From: Orlajensenia sp037404875
Lineage (GTDB): Bacteria; Actinomycetota; Actinomycetes; Actinomycetales; Microbacteriaceae
Assembly: GCF_037404875.1 (NCBI RefSeq)
Contig: NZ_JBBELO010000007.1
Coordinates: forward strand, 80,624-144,623
Direction: 5' to 3'
DNA length: 64,000 nt
Shown here: one piece after another, positions 32,107-39,783 of the stretch
How positions within the stretch are numbered: the first letter of the stretch is position 1
How the letters are laid out: each line of letters begins with the position of its first letter
Position numbers and translations under genes: made by a program
The notes under the pieces: model-generated
What the model was told of the DNA's origin: nothing
The model's input: only the letters and a program-made list of their open reading frames with translations
The model's database searches: none

Positions 32107-33495
32107 GTGATGAACGGCGCGGTTGACCTTCCCCTCGGCCTGGCCGAACTGTCCGTGACCGCCGCCGGAGACGCTCTCGTCCGGCGCTCCGTGCTGCCGA
32201 GCGGCGTGCGCATCCTCACCGAGCACGTGCCCGGTTCCAGCAGCGCCACCATCGGCTACTGGGTGGCCGTCGGCTCCCGCGACGAACTGCCCGCCATCCC
32301 GGCGGCGCACGGCCTCGTCGAGCACCCGGCGACCTTCGGCTCGACCCACTTCCTCGAGCACCTGCTCTTCAAGGGAACGGGAACCCGTTCGGCGCTCGAC
32401 ATCGCCATCTCGTTCGACGCCGTCGGCGGCGAGCACAACGCCATGACGGCCAAGGAGTACACCTGCTACTACGCGAAGGTGCGTGATCGCGACCTTCCCA
32501 TGGCGGCCGAGGTGCTCACCGACATGCTCACCTCGTCGCTGCTGGACGCCACCGAGTTCGAGAACGAGCGCGGCGTCATCCTCGAAGAGCTCTCGATGGC
32601 CGAGGACGACCCCGCCGACGTGGCGAACGAGCGGTTCTTCGAGGCCGTCTTCGGCGCGCACCCGCTCGGCCGGCCCATCGGCGGCAGCCCCGACACCATC
32701 GAGGCGGTCACCCGCTCGGCGGTCTGGGACCACTATCGGGCCAACTACCGCGCCCAGGATCTCGTCGTGACGGCCGCCGGGGCCGTGGACCACGATGCCC
32801 TCGTCGACGTCGTGACCCGCGCCCTCGTGGCCGCGGGCTGGGATCTCTCCGTCGAGGCGGCGCCGGTCTCCCGACGCTCATCGGAACAGGCCGAGATCGT
32901 GCGCGGAAACCCGATCGTCGTCGTGGACCGTCCGCTCGAGCAGGTCAACATGTTCCTCGGCATGCCGGCTCTCGTGGCCACCGATGACCGGCGCATGACG
33001 ATGAGCGTGCTCAACTCGATCTTCGGCGGCGGCATGTCGTCGCGCCTGTTCCAGGAGGTGCGCGAGAAGCGCGGCCTCGCCTACTCGGTGTACTCCTTCT
33101 CGCCGGGTTACTCGGATGCGGGCGTGTTCGGCATGTATGCGGGCTGCTCGCCGGCCAAGGCGCCGCAGGTGGCCGAGCTCATGCTCGATGAGTTGCGCCG
33201 TCTTGCCGCCGACGGTGTCACGGCCGCCGAGATGGAACGCGCCGTCGGGCAGATCTCGGGCGCATCCGCCCTGGCACTCGAGGACTCCGACACCCGCATG
33301 ACCCGACTCGGCCGCTCCGAGATCACGCAGGGCGAGTTCGTGGACCTCGATGAGGGGCTGCGGCGCGTGGCCCTCGTCACGGCCGAGGACGTGCGCGTGC
33401 TCGCCGCAGAGCTCGTCGAGCGTCCCCTCTCGCTCGCCGCTGTGGGAACGGTCGACGCCGATCGCTTCGCACACCTGATTCCGCACGTCGCGTAA
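32107..33495 (+). CDS. M16 family zinc metallopeptidase (PepR-like)
   Basis: A 462-residue pitrilysin-family peptidase. The inverted zinc motif HFLEH lies at residues 81-85, with the third ligand Glu in NERGVILEELSMAEDD. The second half has the non-catalytic M16 domain with the R/Y region SSRLFQEVREKRGLAYSVYSF. There is an insertion of about 11 residues between GSRDE and the zinc motif compared with usual members. In many actinobacteria this gene follows pnp directly; here 20 kb separates them. Cytoplasmic; peptide substrates unknown. The GTG start is set by the upstream TAGAGT box. Confidence 0.92.
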   Translation: MMNGAVDLPLGLAELSVTAAGDALVRRSVLPSGVRILTEHVPGSSSATIGYWVAVGSRDELPAIPAAHGLVEHPATFGSTHFLEHLLFKGTGTRSALDIAISFDAVGGEHNAMTAKEYTCYYAKVRDRDLPMAAEVLTDMLTSSLLDATEFENERGVILEELSMAEDDPADVANERFFEAVFGAHPLGRPIGGSPDTIEAVTRSAVWDHYRANYRAQDLVVTAAGAVDHDALVDVVTRALVAAGWDLSVEAAPVSRRSSEQAEIVRGNPIVVVDRPLEQVNMFLGMPALVATDDRRMTMSVLNSIFGGGMSSRLFQEVREKRGLAYSVYSFSPGYSDAGVFGMYAGCSPAKAPQVAELMLDELRRLAADGVTAAEMERAVGQISGASALALEDSDTRMTRLGRSEITQGEFVDLDEGLRRVALVTAEDVRVLAAELVERPLSLAAVGTVDADRFAHLIPHVA

Positions 33496-33517
33496 GCGCT
33501 CCGCTCCGAAAGGGCCA

Positions 33518-34129
33518 ATGGTGACCCACTCCCACTACGTCTACCTCGTTCGTCACGGCGAGCAGCAGCATGCCGAGCACGGCCTTCCCGACGGTCCGCT
33601 CTCGGCCCGGGGCAAGCGGCAGGCCCAACTGCTCGCCGAACGGCTCGGGGGAGTGCCGTTCGACGCCGCCTGGCATTCTCCGCTCCAGCGCGCCGAGGAG
33701 ACGGCGGCGATCATCGCCGAACGGATGCCGGCCATCACGCCGGAACCGACTCCGCTGCTGATGGACTGCATCCCCTCCGGGCCCTCGGCCGAGACCCCGG
33801 ACGCGTTCGACGCCTTCTTCGGATCGGTCACCGACGACCAGATCGAGGCCGGCCGGGCGCAGATGGAGGACGCCGTCGCCGAGTTCCTGAAGCCCGCCCG
33901 CGGCGAGCGTCACGACCTGCTCATCACGCACAACTTCGTCATCGGCTGGTTCGTGCGCGAGGCCCTCGGTGCTCCGGACTGGCGATGGATGAGCATCCCG
34001 GCCGCCAACTGCGGCCTGACGGTGCTTCAGCAGAAGCCGGGCCGGCCCTGGACGCTGCTGATGCACAACAGCCTCTCGCACCTGCCCGCCGAGCTGGTCA
34101 CAGGCATGTCGGAGCCCTTGCCGGCGTGA
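33518..34129 (+). CDS. Histidine phosphatase family protein
   Basis: A 203-residue phosphoglycerate-mutase-like phosphatase. The catalytic phospho-His lies in YLVRHGEQ (RHG near residues 12-14), a second Arg in WHSPLQRAEETA and the second catalytic His in LLITHNFVIGW. Members dephosphorylate small metabolites or phosphoproteins; the substrate is unknown. The ATG has GAAAGGG upstream and lies 22 bases after the peptidase gene, so they are probably co-transcribed. It is convergent with a GNAT gene 13 bases away. Confidence 0.9.
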   Translation: MVTHSHYVYLVRHGEQQHAEHGLPDGPLSARGKRQAQLLAERLGGVPFDAAWHSPLQRAEETAAIIAERMPAITPEPTPLLMDCIPSGPSAETPDAFDAFFGSVTDDQIEAGRAQMEDAVAEFLKPARGERHDLLITHNFVIGWFVREALGAPDWRWMSIPAANCGLTVLQQKPGRPWTLLMHNSLSHLPAELVTGMSEPLPA

Positions 34130-34142
34130 GTGCACCGCGCCC

Positions 34143-34622
34143 TCAGAGGCGCAGGCGCTTGCCGAACCAGTTCGTCGCGTTCGGGTTCTCGTTGTAGGGC
34201 GGGATGTCGACGTAGCCGGAGCTGCGGTAGAGCCCGCCGGCCGCCTGCAGGCTCGCATTCGTGTCAAGCACGACCTCGTCCGCCCCCATCGAGACGGCGC
34301 GGCGCTCCAGTTCCTGCAACAGGCCCCGCCCGGCTCCGAGGCCGCGCGCGCTCGGCCGAAGGAAGAGGTGCTTGACCTCGAAGCGCACCCGGCCGTCATC
34401 GCCGTCGTCGATACGACGCAGACCGCCGCATCCGATCGGCTTCCGCGACGCGTCGAGCACGAGCAGGAACACGCCGGCCGGCGGCTCGAAGTGCTCAGGA
34501 GCGGGGAACGTGGTGCGATAGCCCCCCGCCGTCGGGAAGGTCAATTCCCGCTCGGCGAAGTACTCGGCGAGCAGGGCGTGCGCTGTGGCATCCGTCACGG
34601 GCGCTTCGCGGAAATCCACCAT
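34143..34622 (-). CDS. GNAT family N-acetyltransferase
   Basis: A 159-residue acetyltransferase. Motif A (acetyl-CoA pyrophosphate loop) is in VKHLFLRPSARGLGAGRGLLQEL, and motif B in EVVLDTNASLQAAGGLYRSSGY. It acetylates an unknown amine. The ATG at 34620-34622 is chosen over the preceding GTG because TAGGCT sits exactly six bases upstream of it on the minus strand. It diverges from dapB, whose own box overlaps this intergenic region. Confidence 0.88.
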   Translation of the reverse strand: MVDFREAPVTDATAHALLAEYFAERELTFPTAGGYRTTFPAPEHFEPPAGVFLLVLDASRKPIGCGGLRRIDDGDDGRVRFEVKHLFLRPSARGLGAGRGLLQELERRAVSMGADEVVLDTNASLQAAGGLYRSSGYVDIPPYNENPNATNWFGKRLRL

Positions 34623-34628
34623 CACCCC

Positions 34629-34634
34629 AGCCTA
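34629..34634 (-). promoter_or_regulatory. -10 box for leaderless GNAT gene
   Basis: On the minus strand TAGGCT, six bases, then ATG at 34622. It is back to back with the dapB promoter. Confidence 0.55.
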
Positions 34635-34667
34635 GGTCGCCGTCCGGGTGGGTTCGACGGTGCGCGA

Positions 34668-34673
34668 TAGGGT
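34668..34673 (+). promoter_or_regulatory. -10 box for leaderless dapB
   Basis: TAGGGT followed by six bases (34674-34679) and the GTG of dapB at 34680; no ribosome site is present, so the mRNA should be leaderless. Confidence 0.6.
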
Positions 34674-34679
34674 TAGCCG

Positions 34680-35420
34680 GTGACTCAACGCGTTGCCGTC
34701 GTCGGCGCCACTGGCAAGCTCGGCCGCCAGGTGAGCGCGCTCGTTCGGGCGACCGACGACTTCGAACTCGTCGCCGAGCTGGACTCGCGCAGCTCATTCA
34801 GCGAGATGCTCGCGGGCGACCTCGTGGTCGATGTCAGCCATCCCGCCGTGAGCCAGGAGGTGGTGGAGTTCGCGATCGAGAACGGCCGCCGTGTCCTGGT
34901 CGGAACCTCCGGCTGGACCCAGGAGCGCATCGACGGGCTGCGCTCAACGGTCGCCGCGCATGAGGGCACCGCCGTGATCATCGTGCCCAACTTCTCGCTC
35001 GGGTCGGTCATCGGAACGCTGCTCGCCACCGTCGCGGCCCGTTACTTCGATTCCATCGAGATCGTCGAGGCCCACCACGCCGGCAAGGTCGACTCGCCGT
35101 CGGGAACGGCCGTGCGCACCGCCGAGCTCATCGGCGCTGCACGCGGTGATCGCGGACCGGTCGAGGCTGCCCACACCGACCAGCGGGCGCGCGGCCAGCA
35201 GGTCGCCTCCATCCCGGTGCACAGCCTGCGGCTCGAGGGCGTTCAGGCCAGCCAGCAGGTGATCTTCGGCGGGCGCGGCGAGACCCTGAGCGTGCGTCAC
35301 GACACGGTGTCGCCCGAGGCCTACGAACAGGGCATCCTGCTCGCGCTGCGCCGGCTCGCGGATGCCGAGGGCATCACGGTGGGACTGGACAACCTGATCG
35401 ACCTCGGAATCGGGCGATAG
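34680..35420 (+). CDS. dapB: 4-hydroxy-tetrahydrodipicolinate reductase
   Basis: A 246-residue reductase of the lysine/diaminopimelate pathway, using NAD(P)H. The Rossmann loop VVGATGKLGRQV is at residues 6-17; the catalytic and substrate-binding region is EAHHAGKVDSPSGTA, and the C-terminal domain includes FGGRGETLSVRHDT. The GTG start follows a TAGGGT box in leaderless geometry. It supplies meso-diaminopimelate or lysine precursors together with dapA (41.3 kb) and dapF (59 kb). A small membrane-protein gene follows after five bases. Confidence 0.96.
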   Translation: MTQRVAVVGATGKLGRQVSALVRATDDFELVAELDSRSSFSEMLAGDLVVDVSHPAVSQEVVEFAIENGRRVLVGTSGWTQERIDGLRSTVAAHEGTAVIIVPNFSLGSVIGTLLATVAARYFDSIEIVEAHHAGKVDSPSGTAVRTAELIGAARGDRGPVEAAHTDQRARGQQVASIPVHSLRLEGVQASQQVIFGGRGETLSVRHDTVSPEAYEQGILLALRRLADAEGITVGLDNLIDLGIGR

Positions 35421-35425
35421 CGACC

Positions 35426-35908
35426 ATGAAGGCCCGTCTGGCCGTGCTGCTCATGGCGGTGCTGCTCGTGATCTACTTCGTGCTGATCGGCTGGCGCGCG
35501 GTGCAGTTCGTGCTGACCGGCGATCCGATCGCCATCATCATGGGAGTTGCTCTCATCGTGCTGCCGCTCGTGGGGGCGTGGGCGTTGTGGCGCGAACTCG
35601 CTTTCGGCCTGGCGACCCAGCGCATCGTGCAGCAACTCGACCGTGAGGATGCCCTGCCCGTCGAGGACCTGGAGACCCGGCCGAGCGGCCGACCCGACCG
35701 CGACGCCGCGACAGCGGACTTCGGCCGCTACCAGGCGCAGGTCGAAGCCGCACCCGAGGACTGGCGCAGCTGGTTCCGCCTCGGGCTGGCCTACGACGCG
35801 GCCGGGGATCGGCGGCGGGCGCGCGGCGCCATCCGTCACTCCCTCAGGCTCGAGCGTGACGAACGGCGTCGCCGTTCGGATCGGCCCGGCGCGGCGTCCG
35901 ACCGCTGA
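35426..35908 (+). CDS. Membrane protein with TPR-like C-terminus, function unknown
   Basis: A 160-residue protein with two N-terminal transmembrane segments (about residues 5-30 and 37-55), then a charged cytoplasmic tail containing a TPR-like stretch, EDWRSWFRLGLAYDAAGDRRRARGAIR-type helices (described in two pieces: DWRSWFRLGLAY and GDRRRARGAIRHSL). It starts six bases after the dapB stop and is probably in its operon. Its 3' end overlaps the convergent epimerase gene by 65 bp. It is a recurrent actinobacterial neighbour of dapB; no function can be given. Confidence 0.75.
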   Translation: MKARLAVLLMAVLLVIYFVLIGWRAVQFVLTGDPIAIIMGVALIVLPLVGAWALWRELAFGLATQRIVQQLDREDALPVEDLETRPSGRPDRDAATADFGRYQAQVEAAPEDWRSWFRLGLAYDAAGDRRRARGAIRHSLRLERDERRRRSDRPGAASDR

Positions 35909-36782
35909 GCATCCACTCGATGGCCGCCTCGGGCGTCTCGTGCCGAAAGCGGAAGCCAGTCTCGAGCAGGCGTTGCGGCACGACCTCCGCGTCGGCCAGC
36001 AGAAGGTCGCGGGCATCCTGCAGGGCGAGCGAGACGAGCTTCTTCGGGGCAGGCAGCAGATAGGGCCGGTGCAGTCGGTCGGTGAAGGCGCGCATGATGC
36101 GTTCCGCCGTCGTGGGCGTCGGCGCAACCAGGTTCACCGGGCCGTCGACATCCGTCGTCAGCAGGTGACGGATGGCGGCGACCTCATCGGGCAGCGTGAT
36201 CCAGGGCCAGTGCTGTTGCCCGCCGCCGAGCGGACCGGCAAGGCCCAGCCGTGCCTGCAGCTCCACCATCGACATCACGCCGCCGCGGCCGATGACGAGT
36301 CCGGTGCGCAGGGTGACCACGTGCACCTCGGGCGGCGCGCGGTGCGCGGCCTTCTCCCATTCGCCGACGACGTCGGCGAGGAAGCCCGTGCCCTGCGCAG
36401 AGGTCTCGGTGAGCCGTTCGCCCGGCCGGTCGCCGTAGTAGCCGACGGCAGAGGCGCTCAGGAAGATCAGCGGTGGACTGGTCGCGGTGCGCATCGCATC
36501 CGTCAGCGTGTGCGTGGCCCGCAGCCGCGACGCGAGGATCTCGCGCTTGTAGCCGGGGGTCCAGGGCAGCCGCGCGAGCGAGGCGCCGGAGAGGTTGATG
36601 ACGGCGTCGATGGAGTCCATGACGCCACCCGGGATGGCGCCCTCCTCCGGATGCCATTCGACCTCGTCGGACCCGCGCACCGGCCGTCGCACGAGGCGGA
36701 CGACCTCGTGCCCGTCGGCCTCGAGGGCGCGTCGAAGCTCGCCGCCGATGAAGCCGGAAGCCCCGGAGATGAGGATGCGCAT
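35844..36782 (-). CDS. TIGR01777-type NAD-dependent epimerase/dehydratase
   Basis: A 312-residue short-chain dehydrogenase-like protein. It has the Rossmann start MRILISGASGFIGGEL, INLSGASLA, SASAVGYYGDR (YxxxK-type region) and the C-terminal DUF1731-like domain with VNLVAPTP and FRHETPEAAIEWML. This is the pattern of the YfcH/TIGR01777 family, whose substrate is unknown. The last 65 bp overlap the opposite-strand gene. The OsmC gene lies nine bases upstream on the same strand, so the two may form a unit. Confidence 0.9.
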   Translation of the reverse strand: MRILISGASGFIGGELRRALEADGHEVVRLVRRPVRGSDEVEWHPEEGAIPGGVMDSIDAVINLSGASLARLPWTPGYKREILASRLRATHTLTDAMRTATSPPLIFLSASAVGYYGDRPGERLTETSAQGTGFLADVVGEWEKAAHRAPPEVHVVTLRTGLVIGRGGVMSMVELQARLGLAGPLGGGQQHWPWITLPDEVAAIRHLLTTDVDGPVNLVAPTPTTAERIMRAFTDRLHRPYLLPAPKKLVSLALQDARDLLLADAEVVPQRLLETGFRFRHETPEAAIEWMLSGRTPRRADPNGDAVRHARA

Positions 36783-36791
36783 GTCGGGTCG

Positions 36792-37217
36792 CTACGCCCG
36801 GTCGGCCTCGAGGGTGATCGGAATTCCGGCGAGCGCCTTGGAGATCGGGCAGTTGGTCTTGGCGTCTTCGGCGATGCGGTGGAAGTCCTCGTCGCTGATG
36901 CCGGGAACGTCGGCGTTGACGAGCAGGTGCGAGCCAACGACCCCGCGTCCGGCCTCGAAGGTGACGGCGGCCGTGGTCTGGATCGAGGTGGGGCTGTGGC
37001 CGGCCTTGGTGAGCTCGTTCGAGAACGCCATCGAGAAGCAGCTGGCGTGCGCCGCGGCGAGCAGCTCCTCGGGATTGGTCGTGCCGACCGCGCCCTCCGC
37101 CCGCGCCTTCCAGGTCAGGGGGAAGGAGGCCGTCTGCGACGAGTCGAGGCTGACGCTTCCGCTTCCCGTGATCAGTTCACCGTTCCAGACGGTGGTGGCT
37201 TCGCTCGTGATCTCCAT
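36792..37217 (-). CDS. OsmC/Ohr-family peroxiredoxin
   Basis: A 141-residue thiol peroxidase of the OsmC branch. The two redox cysteines lie in AAHASCFSMAF (peroxidatic, about residue 60) and KTNCPISKAL (resolving, about residue 122). It reduces organic hydroperoxides, usually with lipoylated proteins as electron donors. The ATG has an AGGAGGA site upstream. Upstream on the minus strand is TAGGCT, a possible promoter box. It is followed by the epimerase gene. Confidence 0.93.
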   Translation of the reverse strand: MEITSEATTVWNGELITGSGSVSLDSSQTASFPLTWKARAEGAVGTTNPEELLAAAHASCFSMAFSNELTKAGHSPTSIQTTAAVTFEAGRGVVGSHLLVNADVPGISDEDFHRIAEDAKTNCPISKALAGIPITLEADRA

Positions 37218-37287
37218 CGCATCCTCCTCGTGTCGTACAGCTCAGCCTAGGGAGATGGCAACGCGGTATCTACGCCCCCGTCGCGGT

Positions 37288-38052
37288 TCAGCTGATCTTG
37301 CGGCGGTAGATGCTGATGGCGAAGCCGTAGGCGACCACGAGGATGCCCACGAGCCAGGCCAGGGCGATCCAGATGTCGCTGCCGACGGGCTGCTGCGCGA
37401 ACAGTGCCCGGACCGTGTTCACGATCGAGGTCACCGGCTGGTTCTCGGCGAACCAGGCCACCGGGCCCGGCATCGAGTCGGTGGGGACGAACGCGGAGCT
37501 GATGAACGGCAGGAAGATCAGCGGGTAGCTGAAGGCGCTCGCCCCGTCCACGGACTTCGCCGACAGGCCCGCGATGACGGCGAGCCAGGTGAGCGCGAGA
37601 GTGAACAGGATGAGGATGCCGGCGACGGCGAGCCACGCGCCAACGGATGCCCCGGTGCGGAACCCCATGAGAAGTGCCACCCCGACGACGATCGCCACGG
37701 AGACGAGGTTCGCCACGAGCGAGGTGAGCACGTGCGCCCACAGCACGCTCGAGCGTGCGATCGGCATCGACTGGAAGCGCTCGAAGATGCCGCCCTGCAG
37801 GTCGAGGAACAGCCGGTACGAGGTGTACGCGACGCCCGATGCGATCGTGATGAGCAGGATGCCCGGGAGCAGGTAGCTCACGTACGACTCGTCGGTGCCG
37901 GTGTTGATGGCGCCGCCGAGCACGTAGACGAACAGCAGCATGAGCGCGATCGGGGTGACCGCGGTCGTGATGATGGTGTCGGGACTGCGGAGGATGTGGC
38001 GCAGAGAGCGCCCCGTGAGCACGCCGGTGTCGGCGAGAGCGTAGCTGGTCAT
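37288..38052 (-). CDS. ABC-2 type transporter permease (DrrB-like)
   Basis: A 254-residue six-helix membrane permease. It starts with a short cytoplasmic arm (LTGRSLRHILRSPDTIIT) and then ABC-2 helices, including LMLLFVYVLGGAI, GILLITIASGVAYTSY with the conserved LFLDLQGGIFERFQSMPIAR coupling region, and the last helix GILVVAYGFAISIY. It pairs with the upstream ATPase (ATGA overlap). The PadR-DUF1048 context suggests drug or stress-induced export. Confidence 0.92.
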   Translation of the reverse strand: MTSYALADTGVLTGRSLRHILRSPDTIITTAVTPIALMLLFVYVLGGAINTGTDESYVSYLLPGILLITIASGVAYTSYRLFLDLQGGIFERFQSMPIARSSVLWAHVLTSLVANLVSVAIVVGVALLMGFRTGASVGAWLAVAGILILFTLALTWLAVIAGLSAKSVDGASAFSYPLIFLPFISSAFVPTDSMPGPVAWFAENQPVTSIVNTVRALFAQQPVGSDIWIALAWLVGILVVAYGFAISIYRRKIS

Positions 38053-38897
38053 CGGAGTTCCCTTCCTGTGGGTGCGGTGTCGTTCGTGGTGCTCTCCTGC
38101 GAGCCGGTCTCGCCGGTCTCGCCGGCCTCGCCGGTCTCGCCGACGAGGGCGAGGAAGACGTCTTCGAGGGAGGGCTGCTTCTCGACGTACTCCACCTCGG
38201 CGGGCGGCAGCAGCTGCTTCAGCTCGCTCAGGGTGCCGTTCTGGATGATCGTGCCCTTGTGCAGGATCGCGATGCGATCGGCCAGCTGCTCGGCCTCATC
38301 GAGGTACTGGGTGGTCAGCAGTACGGTCGTGCCGACCTTCGCGAGCTGCTTGACCGTCTGCCAGACCTCGATGCGGGCCTGCGGGTCCAGTCCGGTCGTC
38401 GGCTCGTCGAGGAAGATGATCGGCGGGTTGCCGATCAGGCTCATCGCGATGTCGAGCCGACGCCGCATGCCGCCCGAGTAAGTGCCCGCACGGCGGCCAC
38501 CGGCATCCGTCAGCGAGAAGCGGGCGAGCAGGTCGTCGGCGATCCCGCCCGGGTTCTTCAGGTGGCGCAGCTTGGCGACGAGGACGAGGTTCTCGCGGCC
38601 GGTGAGCACCTCGTCGACCGCGGCGAATTGGCCCGTCAGGCTGATGGACTCCCGCACGTCGCCGGCCTTGGTCGCGACGTCGAAGCCGTGCACCGTGGCA
38701 AGGCCCGCATCCGCCTTCAGCAGTGTGGAGAGGATGCGCACGAGCGTGGTCTTCCCCGCGCCGTTCGAGCCGAGCAGGGCGAAGATGCTGCCCGCGGTGA
38801 CGTCGAAGTCGACGCCGCGCAGCACGTGGAGGTCCTTGAAGGACTTGGTGATTCCCGTCACCCGGATGGCGGGTTCGAGGGTGGGCTGGGCACTCAT
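38049..38897 (-). CDS. ABC transporter ATP-binding protein (DrrA-like)
   Basis: A 282-residue ATPase. Walker A GSNGAGKTT (about residues 42-50), signature YSGGMRRRLDIAMS, Walker B IIFLDEPTTGLD, and H-loop LLTTQYLDEAEQLAD are all intact. The C-terminal tail is an unusual GETGEAGETGETG run encoded by a nine-base GTCTCGCCG-type tandem repeat at about 38102-38141, probably disordered. It lies between the DUF1048 and permease genes with ATGA overlaps on both sides. Confidence 0.93.
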   Translation of the reverse strand: MSAQPTLEPAIRVTGITKSFKDLHVLRGVDFDVTAGSIFALLGSNGAGKTTLVRILSTLLKADAGLATVHGFDVATKAGDVRESISLTGQFAAVDEVLTGRENLVLVAKLRHLKNPGGIADDLLARFSLTDAGGRRAGTYSGGMRRRLDIAMSLIGNPPIIFLDEPTTGLDPQARIEVWQTVKQLAKVGTTVLLTTQYLDEAEQLADRIAILHKGTIIQNGTLSELKQLLPPAEVEYVEKQPSLEDVFLALVGETGEAGETGETGSQESTTNDTAPTGRELR

Positions 38898-39262
38898 TTG
38901 TGCTCGTCTCCCTTCGCGTCCTCGATCGCCTGGTTCAGGCGAGCGCGCTCCTTGTCGATCCAGCGCTTGCCGACGTACGCCGCGGCGAAGTCCTCGGCGA
39001 ACTCAACGGGGTCATCGCCGACGATGTCGGCGACGGGCGTTGCGTCGATGGCGGCCCGCTCCCAGAGATCGGCGGAGTCGCCGAGCATCTTCACCATGGT
39101 GTCGCCATCGGTGACTCCGCCGGTGTACATGAGGTAGCGGTCAACGGCCTTGGCGGCCGCGCGGTACGGCTCGGGCAGGGCCTCGAGGCGCGCCTTGTAC
39201 TGCCGGTACTGCTTCTTCTGCTCGAGCGATCCTGTGAGGACCTCGATCCACTTGGCAGCCAT
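38894..39262 (-). CDS. DUF1048 family protein
   Basis: A 122-residue all-helical protein with the DUF1048 pattern: WIEVLTGSLEQKKQYRQYKAR at the start, LPEPYRAAAKAVDRYLMY in the middle, and DDPVEFAEDFAAAYVGKRWID at the end. The family regularly sits between PadR regulators and ABC exporters, as here, and has no assigned biochemical function. It starts three bases after the PadR stop and overlaps the ATPase start by four bases. Confidence 0.87.
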   Translation of the reverse strand: MAAKWIEVLTGSLEQKKQYRQYKARLEALPEPYRAAAKAVDRYLMYTGGVTDGDTMVKMLGDSADLWERAAIDATPVADIVGDDPVEFAEDFAAAYVGKRWIDKERARLNQAIEDAKGDEHK

Positions 39263-39264
39263 GG

Positions 39265-39615
39265 TTACTCTCCTTCTTTCTGCGGGTGTTCGATGCGGTG
39301 GTGGAGCTGTTCGATGCGCTCAGCGAGAAAGCTCCAGGTCTTCCAGAACTCCTCGAGGTACTCGGCGCCCTGTGCGTTCAGCGAGTACACCTTGCGCGGC
39401 GGCCCTTTCTCCGACGGGATCTTCTCGACGTCGACGAGGCCGCGCTGCTCGATCCTGACCAGCAGGGCGTAGATGGTGCCCTCGGCGATGTCGGAGAAGC
39501 CCTGGTCGCGCAGCCGGGCCGTGATGTCGTAGCCGTATGCCGGCTGCACGGCCAGGATGGCGAGCACGATGCCCTCTAACGTGCCCTTGAGCATCTCCGT
39601 CGTCTGCTTGCCCAT
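39265..39615 (-). CDS. PadR-family transcriptional regulator
   Basis: A 116-residue winged-helix regulator. LEGIVLAILAVQPAYGYDITARL and EGTIYALLVRIEQRGLVDVE carry the DNA-binding helices, and KGPPRKVYSLNAQG is the wing. The C-terminal helix ends the short, class-2 PadR form. The ATG at 39613-39615 follows AGGAAGGA. Short PadR proteins such as LmrR bind drugs directly and repress their exporter. This one leads an operon of DUF1048 and an ABC exporter, with TACCGGTA palindromes just upstream. Confidence 0.93.
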   Translation of the reverse strand: MGKQTTEMLKGTLEGIVLAILAVQPAYGYDITARLRDQGFSDIAEGTIYALLVRIEQRGLVDVEKIPSEKGPPRKVYSLNAQGAEYLEEFWKTWSFLAERIEQLHHRIEHPQKEGE

Positions 39616-39644
39616 GAGGCCCTCCTTCCTACTACTCGGTGTCA

Positions 39645-39702
39645 CTTGGTACCGGTACATAGTAAGCATGAGTACCGGTAGATAGCAACACTGAATACCA
39701 AG
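39645..39702. promoter_or_regulatory. PadR operator region with paired TACCGGTA palindromes
   Basis: Two exact TACCGGTA palindromes lie at 39650-39657 and 39673-39680, 23 bp apart, so on nearly the same helix face. They are enclosed by CTTGGTA (39645-39651) and TACCAAG (39696-39702). The AT-rich block lies 30 bp before the PadR start and up to 80 bp before thyA. Autoregulation by PadR is the obvious reading. Confidence 0.65.
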
Positions 39703-39770
39703 ATTTCTCGTGTCGCCTGCCTTCGTGTCGAACAGCGGCGTCGCACCTCGGATGCGAGGCTGGGCCGCGG

Positions 39771-39776
39771 TAGCAT
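39771..39776 (+). promoter_or_regulatory. -10 box for leaderless thyA
   Basis: TAGCAT followed by seven bases and the ATG at 39784, without a ribosome site. Confidence 0.55.
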
Positions 39777-39783
39777 CGACGCG

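Noticed and set aside
38102..38141. Direct repeats considered as a CRISPR-like array
   Set aside because: Units are nine bases with no spacers and are in-frame coding sequence. No array of 25-40-bp repeats with unique spacers was seen anywhere.
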